Notes: generated from the letters alone by a model not told the origin. A stretch of 64,000 bases of DNA from Chrysomallon squamiferum (GCA_012295275.1 CM022676.1:7846531-7910530); one strand, 5' to 3'. Positions 1-11,045 are shown, numbered from the stretch's first letter. Made by a program: numbers and translations.

Positions 1-760
1 TCCTCTTGATAATATGTAAAATCAACAAATTACATCTCCTGTACATTTGTAGAAATAAGAAAACGCGGATAAAGATGAAAAGATGACTAAAATCTTCTTA
101 GTACAAAAGAGGTAAGTTTATTAAAAGTTATATTTTAGTAATGCATTAACAGTTCAAGACACGGCAAAAGAAAAGAAGAAAACAACAACAACAACAACAA
201 CAAAAAACACACGAAAAAAACCCAAAGCGAAATATTCCAAACAAGAAACTTAAATCTACCTCACCGACACCCACAATCACCACGACAACACAGTTTATTT
301 GTAGAAAAAAAGATCACCAAACACATAAATGCAACAACCTTGACCTACAACAGATCTTGGATAGTGTGGAATTGTTTCAGATATTCTTGTTATGTACTAC
401 ACTGGTCACCAGACAAAACTGTATTCTCGTCTTGAATTCTGAACCTTCCTGGTAATTCTCGTCTTATCTGATTTTAATACTTTAACTTGTCATCCACTGT
501 CCTGGAAACAAGTATGAACACTGAATCTCCACGGGTTGAACACTTCCTGCCTTTAATTTAATCATTAACCAACTCAAAACAACAACATGTGTAACGGATT
601 AATGGTATTTCAATTAATTTCATTTTGGAAAATTGATATGACATAAGAACAAATTAAGTTACGAGTTCGGTCACAGAACGAATTAAATCTCAGAATATGA
701 AAATTCCGTATCTGTACATGTATGTATATATTATGGTAGCAGGGAGTCTTTCTGGAAAAT
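1..760. repeat. Duplicated non-coding flank, copy 1
   Basis: No credible exon is visible. The block is a close copy of 18,978-19,560 and of 53,705-54,180, so it is one of three copies of the 3' flank of the receptor genes. Simple AAC-rich tracts lie at about 180-205. Confidence 0.7.
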
Positions 761-879
761 CGTGGATGTCATAACGGTAAGACAACCTTGTTTAATTTTT
801 TCCTTAAAGTGTCTAAGTGTATGGTTGACAAAAACTACTCGTTTTCTTATTTATTATTTGTTAATATCAGTTGACTTAC

Positions 880-970
880 TTTCAGGCAAGAAGACCTCAT
901 ATGGGACGTGGCATCCTCTTTCCTCTAGAGAAAAATATGGATTATCTGTATCTTGATGTACAGCTGCTGG
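880..970 (-). pseudogene. Orphan cytoplasmic-tail exon of an Ig receptor
   Basis: Read on the minus strand it gives a tail peptide with the family core HQDTDNPYFSLEER and ends CCTGAAA before the donor GTAAGT, as in the tail exons of genes 1 and 3. The Tyr lies in NPYFSL, a YxxL motif. The 5' part is shortened: the first AG acceptor gives the wrong phase, and the phase-1 frame is restored only by an AG a few bases further in (ccagcag/CTGTA). No Ig or transmembrane exon is found upstream, where repeats occupy the space, so this is a detached tail; its terminal exon would lie left of the window. Confidence 0.6.
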
Positions 971-999
971 CTGGAATGTAGTTGTTTTGGTTTATATAA

Positions 1000-1630
1000 A
1001 AATTGTGATGTGCGGAGATAAAAATTAAAATATATGTGTGTAATTGTGTTTGTGTGTGCCTCTGTGTTTTTGTATGTGAGTACATACATGCATATATACA
1101 TATATACAAACATACGCAGAAACAAATGCATATCATATAATTCCAAAAGTCAATATGTTTATGTGTATATTTTTGCATATACGTTATCTCTCGCATATCT
1201 ATCTATGCATATACATGTAAGAAGGTGTTTCTATAGATACATCGACATGTAAATGTGTATGTGTATATAGGTGCACATACTATGTATGCGTATATATTCA
1301 TATAATATATGTATATGTCTATGAATGTATGTATGTATGTATGCATGCATTTATGTATGTTTGTGAATTTTAGGATTTGAATATTCTCTGTCTTATATAC
1401 ATCTAAATAGACTCTGCACATAGGCAATATTCGGTAAAATATGTTTCTGAATAACCGTTATCATCGCTGTTTATATTTGTGTGTGTGTTGGTGTGTATGT
1501 ATGTAAGTGTGTGTTTGTGTTCATGTAAATATATATATATATATATATATTTATATTTATGTAAGAATGTGCTATGTGCGTCTGTATGTATGTATTTGTT
1601 TGTGCATGTGTGTGTGTGTATGAGTGTGTG
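1000..1630. repeat. TG/TA/TATG microsatellite-rich intron
   Basis: Dense TGTATG, TATATA and TGTG tracts separate the two orphan tail exons. The block is closely matched by 56,400-57,030, which separates the equivalent exons of the other orphan tail. No exon seen. Confidence 0.7.
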
Positions 1631-1640
1631 TTGAACTTAC

Positions 1641-1687
1641 CAGAATCCGGAGCAATACTGTAGAAAACATGTTGATTTGTGCTGATT
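1641..1687 (-). pseudogene. Orphan tyrosine-motif exon (decayed ITIM)
   Basis: A 47-base exon (phase 2 to 1) with acceptor ATATCAG and donor GTAAGT. It encodes ISTNQHVFYSIAPDS. In gene 1 the homologous exon reads EGVSYSVIPDS, a perfect ITIM (VxYxxI). Here position +3 is Ala instead of Ile, so the ITIM consensus is broken while Tyr is kept. The copy at 57,043-57,089 has the same Ala. Confidence 0.65.
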
Positions 1688-2282
1688 CTGATATTTAACA
1701 CACAAACACATACACATAAAATACATACTTACGTACATATATTTATCAGTATCTGAGTTAATGTCATTTAGCAACTGTGAAATCTGGGTGGAGTCAACAT
1801 TATGTTTGGATGATGATTAAGCCCTGGAAAGCAGAACAGTTGGATAATGTTCGTAATGATGTAGTGTAAGATAATTCAGTGTTAATTATTACGTGTATCA
1901 CTGTGTAACAACAGGCAGATATTGTACAGCAGTATATTTTAATACAGTGAATTTATGATTACGCTGATATGACCAGTTTATAAATAAGATTATGATTTCA
2001 TAACACTTGATTTTTATATTCTATTCCTAACCAGCTTAGACTTAGGTTTTCTCTGTATAATTTGTTTATACATTAAACTTCGATAGTTTCACTCAATGAC
2101 GCAAAACAGTGTCTAGATTGAACTGGAATGAAGTACAGTGATAATTATATTACTTAAAGTTATATCAAACAATATAATAAGATACTTTACAATATAATAT
2201 AATATTGCACGATGTAATATCATAAGAACACAATAATATTGCTGGATGTAATATCATAAGAACACAATAGAAAAAATACAGT
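1688..2282. other. Non-coding, duplicated at 57,090-57,650
   Basis: AT-rich sequence without exons, nearly identical to the region behind the second orphan tail. It contains repeated short blocks of the form caatataataa/atatcataagaacacaata. Confidence 0.65.
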
Positions 2283-2545
2283 GACTTGGCAGAAAGAATA
2301 TTAGGTGTCTGGGGTCACGTTTTTTTGTGCGTATGCTTCCATCCATGGCTGGTTTTAAACAGACTTGTAGAGATACAATATATCAGATTAAAACTGACCG
2401 AGTCATGTCATGCGGTAAGAAACAAAACTGACAAACAGCCAAATTCAAAATGGCCGCCCTTTATCTGTTGACAATACCCAGTTTATTATGAAATATCACC
2501 TGAGAATTTGCACAAAAATTTTTCATTATTAAAAATGAACACGCA
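2283..2545 (+). repeat. Dispersed repeat R1 copy
   Basis: R1 is a roughly 250-bp unit. It runs from 'acttggcagaaaga' through the core 'ccatggctggttttgaa' and 'caaattcaaaatggccgcc' to 'tcattattaaaaatgaa', and is followed by a CA-rich microsatellite. About a dozen copies occur in the window, all on the plus strand and all in the units that carry plus-strand gene heads. Confidence 0.75.
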
Positions 2546-2548
2546 CAC

Positions 2549-2996
2549 ACACATACACACAATACACATGTATATACAAATCTGTGTTTGCATATATATA
2601 TATATATATATATACACAGACACACACAGAACATATAAAGATGAGCATACGCACATACATATGTATTTACTCACCTACTTACAAAGAAAAAAAGAAGTAC
2701 ATTCAGCATACATACATGCATGGATACATACTACATACATACATATATACATACATACATATATACATACGTAATCACTTATCTACATACACATTGCTAT
2801 AATATAAATAAATACATACATACATATATGCACACAGGCATAACCTCCGAAAAAAACATTACACCCCACAAAAAAATAAAAACAAAACCCCTCAAAAAAC
2901 GTAGTGAGCAAAATCAAGTATTCAAAATATAACGGGAGTAAAACTATAAAGTGGGGAAAAGTCATAATAATAATAAAAATAATAATAATAATAATC

Positions 2997-3041
<45 letters not shown>

Positions 3042-3045
3042 GCAA
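2549..3045. repeat. CA/TATG microsatellites and (ATA)n
   Basis: CA and TACA tracts from 2,540 to 2,830 are followed by a long (ATA/TAA)n array from about 2,965 to 3,040. ORFs here are simple-repeat translations. Confidence 0.85.
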
Positions 3046-3119
3046 CAACAACGACAACAAAAAACAACAACACGAAAACAAACAAACGAAAAACAAAAAA
3101 TCAAACAGAGATTGAATAA

Positions 3120-3405
3120 CAGGTTCAGGCTGAAAGCTTAGTAAATGTAATTGTGAGAAATGAGTTTTGAAAGAAAATAAGACAGAACAGTAACAAACCA
3201 CTATACACACAAATAGTTTACGTAAAGTCGTTGAATATTTTGATATCAGAGACTGGTGTATGTTGAGAATGGTACAACAAATACGTCGATTACAGAAACG
3301 AATAGAAACATTGTTATTTAACATATTTTTATATAATTATCTATGTGATAGGTGTATGTATACACACATGGATTTAGATGTATACTCAAAAAATAGGAAT
3401 ACAGG

Positions 3406-3446
<41 letters not shown>

Positions 3447-3469
3447 CACACATTCTTGTATAACCGAAC
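3120..3469 (+). repeat. Composite-repeat module R2 with (CA)n
   Basis: The module starts near 'acaggttcaggctgaaagc', passes through 'gtcgttgaatattttgatatc' and 'gatttagatgtatactcaaa' and ends in (CA)n at 3,408-3,450. Matching modules lie at 31,940-32,400, 33,650-33,930 and 58,450-58,780. It always precedes R1. Confidence 0.7.
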
Positions 3470-3745
3470 ACAATAGAAAGACTATGCTACACAATAGTTT
3501 GGCAGAAAGACTATCATGTGCTTTGGGTTAGATCTTTTGTGCGTCGTCTTCAATCCATTGCTGGTTTTAGAGTGTAGAGTTACAACATAACACAGTAAAA
3601 CGAGTCCGTCTTGTCATGACAGAAGAAACAGAACTTGACAAGCAGCCAAATTCAAAATGGCCGCCCTTTGTCTCTTTGCAGCACCCAATTTATTATTAAA
3701 TATCACATGAGAATTTGCACAAACATTTCTCATCATTAAAAACGG
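3470..3745 (+). repeat. Dispersed repeat R1 copy
   Basis: Full R1 unit with core 'caaattcaaaatggccgccc' followed by a CA tract. Downstream, to about 4,130, lies the TACA-rich part of the composite repeat. Confidence 0.75.
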
Positions 3746-4264
3746 ACAAAAAGGCGGGCGCGCGCACACACACACACACACAAATGTACATATATACATA
3801 CACACATATAAACATAAACGAACATACGCACATACACATATATTTACTTACCTACTTAAATAGATAGGTACATACAAAAAAACAACACAACAACAACAAC
3901 AAACACCTTCAGCATACATACATGCACACATACATACATTCATACATACGTAACAACTTATCTACATACCTGCAAATACACAAATACATATTTCTATAAT
4001 ATAAAATACCTACATACATGCATATATACACCCAGGCATAAACGCTCGCCAAAAAACATAACAAAAAAGTAAACATAAAAACAAATAAACGTATTGAAGA
4101 AAATCAAGTATTCAAAATATAACGCTGTATGGCAAGTTTAAGATCTGGATTCAATTCTGTGAATTTAATTTGTTAATAAAAATGTATAACAACCCAGAGG
4201 TTAATTTAATTATATTTACATTTTATTTTATTTTTTTTTTATTTTTTTTTATTTATAATTTAAG

Positions 4265-4380
4265 GTCAGTATTATATGTTAACAACATCAGACAGATGTG
4301 CAGTTGTTGGATCTCCTTTTACTTCTACTTGTCGAGAAATTCGTTCTCCAATTCTTTCTTCTATAATTGCTTGGTTTCAG
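4265..4380 (+). pseudogene. Truncated V-like Ig exon (5' part only)
   Basis: After the acceptor 'aatttaag' the sequence follows the plus-strand V-like Ig exons at 35,291, 38,371, 59,380 and 62,431: GSPFTSTCREIRSPIL, then IIAWF. Homology stops at 'gcttggttt'. It continues as 'caggaaagtgcctta', which is the sequence just downstream of the minus-strand terminal tail exon (compare 20,525). The exon is therefore cut and fused to the 3' flank of gene 1. Confidence 0.75.
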
Positions 4381-4428
4381 GAAAGTGCCTTAAGGATCGT
4401 ATGATTAACAAATAAACATTTGTTCTTC

Positions 4429-4434
4429 TTTATT
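4429..4434 (-). terminator. Poly(A) signal AATAAA of gene 1
   Basis: AATAAA on the minus strand starts three bases after the TAA stop of the terminal exon. Genes with the homologous exon (20,583 and 55,159) have GATAAA at this point. Confidence 0.55.
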
Positions 4435-4436
4435 GT

Positions 4437-4531
4437 TTACAAATTTCTTGTAGAAGGAGCGCTTTCAACATATACATGATAATATACAGTCTCTGTATCT
4501 TGATGTAGAGTTGGTCTCGCTGACTCATAGT
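4437..4531 (-). pseudogene. Gene 1 terminal tail exon with ITSM-like motif
   Basis: Acceptor TTTCAG, then YESARPTLHQDTETVYYHVYV and so on to a TAA stop. TVYYHV matches TxYxx(V/I), the consensus of an immunoreceptor tyrosine switch motif. The HQDTET core repeats the DQDTEN core of the preceding tail exon, so the two exons look like duplicates of each other. The frame is open; it is listed as pseudogene only because the parent gene is broken upstream. Confidence 0.7.
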
Positions 4532-4604
4532 CTGAAACAATAAATAAAATTATATTTTAGTTTATATAAAAGTTGTCATATGTGGAGCAAAACAATAATC
4601 GCAA

Positions 4605-4607
4605 TAA

Positions 4608-4657
<50 letters not shown>

Positions 4658-5316
4658 CACACATGCGCACACAGACATATAAGTTAAAAAGTCAATATGA
4701 TTAAGTGTATATTTTTATATATATGTATATATACCTATCTATCTATGTACAACACAGATATAAGAATGTGTTTGTCTAGCTGTATCGATGTGAGTTTGTG
4801 TGTGCGTGTGTATATACATTTTTTTGTGCGTCTTCTTCCATTCATGGCTGGTTTTGAATAGAGTGTAGAGTTACAAAATAACAGAGTAAAACTGATTAGT
4901 GACGTCATAACGTAAAAAACAAAACTTGACAATCAGCCATGTTGCCATTTTGTGATATCCTATAATATTAAATTATGTTGTATAGTATCATATCATATTC
5001 TATGACATTAATTTAAATTATATTATTAGCACTGTTTTTCATTTCAATTTAATCTAGATAATGTTTTGCCTCAGAATAGGAAACCACTGATATTTAGTGT
5101 GTAAAGAAATTATATACAGAAAACTTACATCTAAGCTGGTTAGGATAGAATATAAAAATCAAGTGTTATTAAATCATAATTTTATTTATAAACTGGTCCT
5201 ATCAGCGTAATCATAAATTCACTGTATTAATGTGTTCTGAGGTGCAATATCTGCCTCCTGTTTCACAATCACACAGATAATAAATCAGGTAATGAAATTA
5301 GGACTATTTATCCAAG

Positions 5317-5363
<47 letters not shown>

Positions 5364-5430
5364 AGTATGTAGTTATATACATATATGTATGTATGTATGC
5401 ATGAACGTATGTGTGCGTATATAAGCATGT
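4605..5430. repeat. Intronic microsatellites and R1 fragment
   Basis: (TG)n(TA)n lies at 4,608-4,650, a partial R1 at about 4,818-4,945, (AC)n at 5,321-5,361 and TATG repeats to 5,430. The stretch separates the terminal exon from the tail exon of gene 1. Confidence 0.75.
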
Positions 5431-5675
5431 ATGTATTTTATTTATCTCTAGAGATTCGTGTTGGCTTGAAGCTGACCACTGCAATGTACATTACAATATG
5501 ATTTGATTATTTGGCTATATATTTATTATTTTGCTATCATATGTTAAAAACATTAAATATAGCCTGACATTTTATTAACCTTCTTTAATTTTTTATGAAA
5601 CTGCCTTACGAAGTGTATGATTAAGTAATAATAATCCTTTTCTTGTTTTCAATTCATTAATATCAACTCACTTAC

Positions 5676-5780
5676 TGTCAGGCGTTATGACGGTTTCTGG
5701 AACGTCATTTCCTCTTTCCTCTATAGAAGCATATAGATTCTCTGTGTCTTGATCTACAGACGCTGGCACAATCTGATTAT
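5676..5780 (-). pseudogene. Gene 1 cytoplasmic-tail exon
   Basis: A 105-base, phase 1-1 exon. It encodes NQIVPASVDQDTENLYASIE and the acidic tail ERGNDVPETVITPD. NLYASI gives a YxxI motif; Asn at -2 means it is not a strict ITIM. The same 105-base exon exists at 21,680, 52,103 and 56,247. Confidence 0.75.
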
Positions 5781-6251
5781 CTGAAACATAGAATGAAATT
5801 ATGTTTTTGTTTATATAAAGAATGTGCAGAGATAAAAATACTCGCTTTAATATGTACGTGTGAGTGTGTACGTGTATGTGTGTATGTGTGTTCACAAATA
5901 CACGAACGCGCTCGCACACACAGTCAAATGTATAACAATTTAAAAAGTGAATGTTTAAGTGTATATTTTTACATATAACTCATCTCTCGCTCTATGCATA
6001 TACACATAATAATGTGTTTTCATAGATACATCGATGTATGAGTGTTTGTATGTAATAGGTGAACATATAGGTATATATATGTATGCATTTATTTATGTAT
6101 GTTTGTGCATTTTAGGATTTGAATATTTTCTGTCTTATGCACGTCTGATTAGACTATGCACACAGACAATATTCGGAAAGACACTGGCGCACGAGGTAAT
6201 CACCGCTGTATATATCTGTGTGTGTCTGTGTGTGTATGTGTGTGAACTTAC

Positions 6252-6298
6252 ATGAATCTGGAATAACACTGTAGGAAACACCTTCATTTGTGCCGATT
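6252..6298 (-). pseudogene. Gene 1 ITIM exon
   Basis: A 47-base exon entering in phase 2 and leaving in phase 1. It encodes RIGTNEGVSYSVIPDS (the Arg codon is shared with the small exon). VSYSVI satisfies (S/I/V/L)xYxx(I/V/L), the ITIM that in vertebrate receptors recruits SHP-type phosphatases when phosphorylated. It lies about 10 residues beyond the juxtamembrane exon, a usual position for such a motif. Gene 2 has no equivalent, and gene 3 has YHKV here with His at -2. Confidence 0.75.
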
Positions 6299-6636
6299 CT
6301 GAAACTTTATACAGACACAAAACGTATATTTATTCAAATGTAAGTAATATATATTACATATACATTGACGCAATAATCCGAGGACGTACACAAGAATGTA
6401 AACATACATACCTATATATACACTATACACTCATACACACATATATTACATGAATATATTCATGTTACATATATAGACGTGAACATACACACATACGTAC
6501 ATACACAAATACATACACGCACAACATACATAGATATATACGTAGACACACAGAGAATGACATACATACGTACATAAACAAATTAATTATTTTACAGATA
6601 AAAAAGACATTAATAGAGGTTTATTAATTAATTTAC

Positions 6637-6670
6637 CTTTCAGCGTTCGACCTTTTTACCGTTTTGTCTC
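6637..6670 (-). pseudogene. Gene 1 small juxtamembrane exon
   Basis: A 34-base exon, phase 1 to 2, encoding basic RDKTVKRSNAE. It directly abuts an (ATA)n array through its acceptor TTATTGCAG. It is paired with the ITIM exon, since only the two together restore phase 1. The homologue at 50,491-50,521 is 31 bases and keeps frame. Confidence 0.7.
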
Positions 6671-6674
6671 CTGC

Positions 6675-6675
<1 letters not shown>

Positions 6676-6722
<47 letters not shown>
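6676..6722. repeat. (ATA)n array at intron end
   Basis: A trinucleotide array immediately upstream, in gene orientation, of the small-exon acceptor. The homologous array in gene 2 (22,496-22,580) marks the breakpoint of the ITIM-exon deletion. Confidence 0.85.
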
Positions 6723-6723
<1 letters not shown>

Positions 6724-7100
6724 TACTTATTACGTCAGCCATATCATTATCAGGTGACAAAAATGCACAGGTGATCTGGAAAACAGGTTTGATAACTCTA
6801 TTAAAAGTAATTGTGTCAGTTAGACTTGATTTATCTCCTCTTCACTCTATAGGTAAATGTAATTCAAATACTAAAACAAATAAACAAATATACATACTAA
6901 TAAAGAAACAAACAAATGAATGAAAGAATGAACGAACGAGCAAATGGATGAATGAATACATAAAGAAAGAACATAAAATAAAATAAATAAAATAACAATG
7001 AAACAAATAAACAAACAAGCAAATAAATAAATATATAAAGAACGAATAAATAAATAAATAAATAAATAAATCAATAAATAAGTAACACATAAATCATTAC

Positions 7101-7217
7101 TTCTTTTGTATCCTAAGTAGATAACAACGACAGTTATAATGATTACAGACAGAGAAAAGAAAATTCCAAAACTGCTGACAAATCCTTTTCCAAACTGACT
7201 GCTGTCTTCTACAGCAC
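7101..7217 (-). pseudogene. Gene 1 transmembrane exon
   Basis: A 117-base, phase 1-1 exon. A short polar stalk (GAVEDSSQFGKGF) is followed by a hydrophobic helix, FGIFFSLSVIIITVVVIYL, and a basic stop-transfer sequence GYKR. No acidic or basic residue lies within the helix, so partner-chain pairing of the ITAM-adaptor kind is not indicated. Confidence 0.8.
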
Positions 7218-7499
7218 CTGAAAATTCATTAATAAAATTAAATTGTGAGATTAAGTTCATATATTATTAGATATCTTCAGTAGACAGGCAATTTCTATTT
7301 CCTTCTGTTAATATATCTTCATAAAGTAGGTAATTATTTATTTGCTATTGTTAAGGTATCTTTCATTTAAGGTTTTTTTTTTTTTTTTTTTTTCTGTATG
7401 TCGTTATTTATTTCACACTTTCTACGTCATTGTTTGTACTTCAACTCTTCTATAATTCTGCATTTATCCGTTCATAAATATATAATTATGTGTGCAAGA

Positions 7500-7516
7500 A
7501 CATATGTATGTGTGTG

Positions 7517-7557
<41 letters not shown>

Positions 7558-7700
7558 GTACGTATAGACATTCATAGATACACATACATACATAGATACA
7601 CATACACACATAGATATATAGATATAACCATACATACATATATATATATATATACACACACACACATATGCATAGATATACATACACATCCAGGCAGAAG
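7500..7700. repeat. TATA/TACA microsatellite
   Basis: A (TA)n run near 7,523-7,555 and ATACACAT tracts lie in the intron between the transmembrane and C2-like Ig exons. Confidence 0.85.
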
Positions 7701-7919
7701 AAAACAATAACATACATTCCTAAACGGGTACATTTACATATACATATATAAACGGACACAGATATGTACATCTGTCTGTCTATTTATATCTATGCATGTC
7801 TATCAGTCTATTTCTATTTGTCTATATATCAATCTGTCTTCCTATTCAGATATTTTTATATAAAAGGTTTATAATCTCTATTCAAAATTAAATGGACAAT
7901 AAAATGAATTAAAACTTAC

Positions 7920-8172
7920 TCTCAACATTAATAATAATTTTGGTATGTGCTGTTTGGCTCGTATCCGGATTAACAGCAGTGCATGTGTAGATGCCAACTT
8001 GAAATATTAGTCAGGGCCAGTAGTCCGTTGTTACTGACAATCTGATTGGTCAGTTGCCATCTGTAAAGACAATTGACAAAGTAATCGGCTTTGCATGATA
8101 TTCTGACGTCACTTCCTTCCTCTACTGTGATGTCAGATGAAGAATTGACTCGAAGTGAGCTGCCGGGGCCAT
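7920..8172 (-). pseudogene. Gene 1 membrane-proximal C2-like Ig exon, frameshifted
   Basis: It starts GPGSSLRVNSSSDITVEEGS, has VRISCKAD and reaches LLALTNIS, where 8 bases present in gene 2 are missing. This destroys the frame before the YTC motif. Length is 253 bases against 261 in gene 2 (23,772-24,032). Splice sites remain intact. Confidence 0.8.
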
Positions 8173-8472
8173 CTGTAAAGAAAAATAATAATAAAAAAAT
8201 GTTAAAAAAAACACCTAAAAAATAATAATAATACAAAAAAACTAGAACGTTGAATACATCAATGATTATTATTATTTTTTTTTTTATCAACATGATTCTC
8301 CTCATCATAATCATCATTATTATTGTTATACGTGTTGATACTGTTGTTGTCGTCGTTTTTATTATAATTATAATTATTATTATTATTATTATTATGAAGA
8401 TGATGATGATGATGATGGTGAGACTACTGCTGATAATAACAAATTAAATTCTACTAAACTGAATTAAGATAC

Positions 8473-8784
8473 CTCTAACTTTCAAAACGACTCTGTTACT
8501 CGAATATTGGTGATCGATATCTTCACATCGCCAAATATATCCTTTTTGATTGTTGTGGACAGACTTTACAGTAACCTGAAACTTGTCAGCAAAACAACTG
8601 AAATTGTAATTTTTACTAAAACGTGACATAACACCACAGTGTCCGGACCCAGAATTTAACACGTCATAGGTGACGTCATTCACAAACCACGTGACGCGAT
8701 GTGAATATTGGTAAATCTGACATGTGAACGTAAAAGAATGTCCGCTGATAGCGTATGGCGCGGACCCTCGAAGTTCTGGCGGAC
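8473..8784 (-). pseudogene. Gene 1 V-like Ig exon (most conserved domain)
   Basis: A 312-base open, phase 1-1 exon. It starts GPPELRGSAPYAISGHSFTF, with core Cys in FTFTC and WRCED, core Trp in VTWFV and an extra pair in GHCGVM and NFSCF. It differs from the gene 2 copy (24,265-24,576) by only four bases, all changing amino acids. The frame is open; the parent gene is broken on both sides. Confidence 0.8.
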
Positions 8785-9054
8785 CTGAAAGTAAACTGTA
8801 AACAGTAAACCCAAATAGGCGCACACGTCCACATACACGTCCATCCACACACGCACACACACATACACGCAGAAACACATATAAATACACACATAATGTA
8901 AAGTGTATCATAACAAAAGTGATTCAGACCGGATATTCGCACGTAAACATTTATAACTTGTTCTCTGATGTTTTAAACACACACCTCTAACAAATATTAA
9001 GTTGCCTGTTTATTTTATCATTCTTATTTTTACTATAATTAGATTCTTACTTAC

Positions 9055-9317
9055 GATGTACAGTCAAATCAAGGTTTTGTTTTGCAGTGTTTTTTTCGTA
9101 TCTGGATTTTCAGCCGTACACACATAGAGACCTGATTGTGATTTATTAATATTAGCCAATGAGAGAATGCCCGTGTTACTTATGACGTCATCTACACGCT
9201 TCCACTGATAATTACACTTGATGGAACACGTCGCCGAACAAGACACTGGGACGTCATTTCCTTCCACAGCACTCACAACAGACGAAGTATTCAGCTTGAG
9301 TGATTTTCCAGGACCAT
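9055..9317 (-). pseudogene. Gene 1 C2-like Ig exon, frameshifted
   Basis: It reads SCSATCSIKCNYQWKRVDD and GLYVCTAENPDTKK like gene 2, but two extra bases after the poly-A stretch shift the frame to LQNKTLI and stop. Exon length is 263 against 261. The acceptor AAG abuts an (ATT)n array with no ordinary pyrimidine tract. Confidence 0.8.
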
Positions 9318-9318
9318 C

Positions 9319-9320
<2 letters not shown>

Positions 9321-9367
<47 letters not shown>

Positions 9368-9379
9368 TAATAATAATAA
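9321..9379. repeat. (ATA)n array next to acceptor
   Basis: A trinucleotide array directly upstream of the C2-like Ig exon in gene orientation; the homologue is at 25,085-25,137. Confidence 0.85.
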
Positions 9380-9804
9380 AAACATTATCAACAGCATCCT
9401 CTTCCTCCTCATCGACAGTATGCATAATCATCATTTTATACTTACTGATTGTAGCAATTATGGATGTTGTCGTTGTAATAGTTGTGATGACGAAATATTT
9501 GAGTTGTTGCTGTTGACATCATCATTACTAGTACTGTCACCACATTTTGTTTATTTATTTATTTATTTATTTTGTTAATATTTTAGCCGATTTAAAATAA
9601 TAGTTATAGGAATAAAATAAAATAAAATAATAAAATAAAATACTAAATTAAAATTAAAATATTCTGTATCTAGATATGAACTCACATTTAATGTATACGT
9701 ACATATCTGTTTAAGCATATAATTCTTTCATATAAAAATATAAACATATATATTAATAATTCTTATCATCAGTAATTATAATCTATAAAAAATAAAGGTT
9801 TTTG

Positions 9805-10200
9805 ACCTCTGATTTCAGGTATTATTTTCTTTTATTGAGATGTATTGCGTAGTTAGCACTAACGGTACATATTTTCTAAAGTGAAAATTTTAAACATAAA
9901 TCTGGTAAAACAGTTGAGTTACAGTATTGTTTTATTTTACTGAGATGCATTGTTTAGTTATCATTAACAGAACATATTTCCTAGAACGATAATTATAAAC
10001 ATAAAACTGATAATACATCTGACTTCCAGTATTGTTTAGTTTTATTCAGTTTATCACATAGTTATCATTAACAGTACATATTTTTATGTCTCACCTTTCG
10101 TGGTTGTTTTTTAACAACATTTAATAGGCGCAATAATAATATTAATAATAAATAAGGTAATTTTACCTCTCATTTCTAGTTTTGTTTCCTTGCTTTTGTT
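9805..10200. repeat. Intronic ~100-bp tandem repeat with Ig-exon stubs
   Basis: Units contain 'gagatg.attg..tagttatcattaacag.acatattt'. They begin with stubs such as 'acctctgatttcaggtatta' (about 9,809) and 'acctctcatttctagttttg' (about 10,165), which resemble the 3' border of the V-like Ig exon. Related arrays lie at 12,500-12,750, 25,555-25,960 and 28,440-28,740. Confidence 0.6.
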
Positions 10201-10262
10201 TTGTTAACAAGATTTACTACTTATAATAATAATAATATTATTAATAAATAAATTAATTTTAC

Positions 10263-10571
10263 CTCTCACTTCAAGTTTTATTTCATTGCTGCGTCCTCCA
10301 TCATCTCCATATCTCCACACAGTTTCATGTTGACTGAGTTGGACAGATTTTATTATGAGGAGATTTATATCAGGTGAACAGTAAAAAGTGTATTCTTTCG
10401 GATGTTCACCATAAAAATCACAGAGACCATTTCCCCCCTGTACATGCATCCTGTATTCTATATTATTCACAAACCAGGCAATGTTAGGAGAACGATTTCC
10501 TTGACCGGTAAAAGTAAAAGGTGATCCAACAACTGCATATCTGCCTGATGTTGTTAATCTACAATTCTGAT
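10263..10571 (-). pseudogene. Gene 1 V-like Ig exon lacking both core cysteines
   Basis: A 309-base open, phase 1-1 exon. The B-strand Cys codon is Gly (FTFTGQGN) and the F-strand Cys is Tyr (TVWRYGDD), so the canonical Ig disulphide is absent. The extra pair in GLCDFYG and TFYCSP is kept. The gene 2 copy (26,021-26,329) has the same two losses. Confidence 0.75.
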
Positions 10572-10597
10572 CTTAAGTTAAAAGAAAAAAAGAAGGT

Positions 10598-10598
10598 A

Positions 10599-10656
<58 letters not shown>
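10598..10656. repeat. (TATC)n array
   Basis: A tetranucleotide array next to the V-like Ig exon; the homologue at 26,357-26,450 is longer. Confidence 0.9.
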
Positions 10657-10994
10657 CCTGTCTGTGTGTGTGTGTGAATACATATATATATAAAAATTAA
10701 ATTAATCTAAATCAATTTTTTATAATTACATTTTTACTTGGCTACAAGTATGTTATGTTATGCTATGGTATGCTGTATTGTTATGTTATGCTATGTTAGG
10801 TTATATTATGTTATGTTCTGTTATTTTTTTCAGATTTTAACAGATATATTTCATGAGTTCAGCTGACAAAGTTATACATTTAATTTTACATCAGTCATCT
10901 AGAAATGACGGTAAGTTCACCCAGATTTCACACTTTGTAAAAGAAATGAGATTAACTCAGCTAGAGATAAGTAATCTGAATATAAAACACATAC

Positions 10995-11045
10995 CTTGTA
11001 CGTACAATACACATCCCAGTAACACGAACAGTACTTACTACTCAT
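10995..11045 (-). pseudogene. Fossil signal-peptide exon inside gene 1
   Basis: Compared with the intact signal exons (29,717-29,774 and 46,648-46,705), seven bases after the first codons are missing. The hydrophobic frame is lost from ATG, and in the correct splice phase a TAA precedes it. The donor CAAG/GTATGT remains. The same deletion occurs at 26,783-26,833. Confidence 0.75.
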
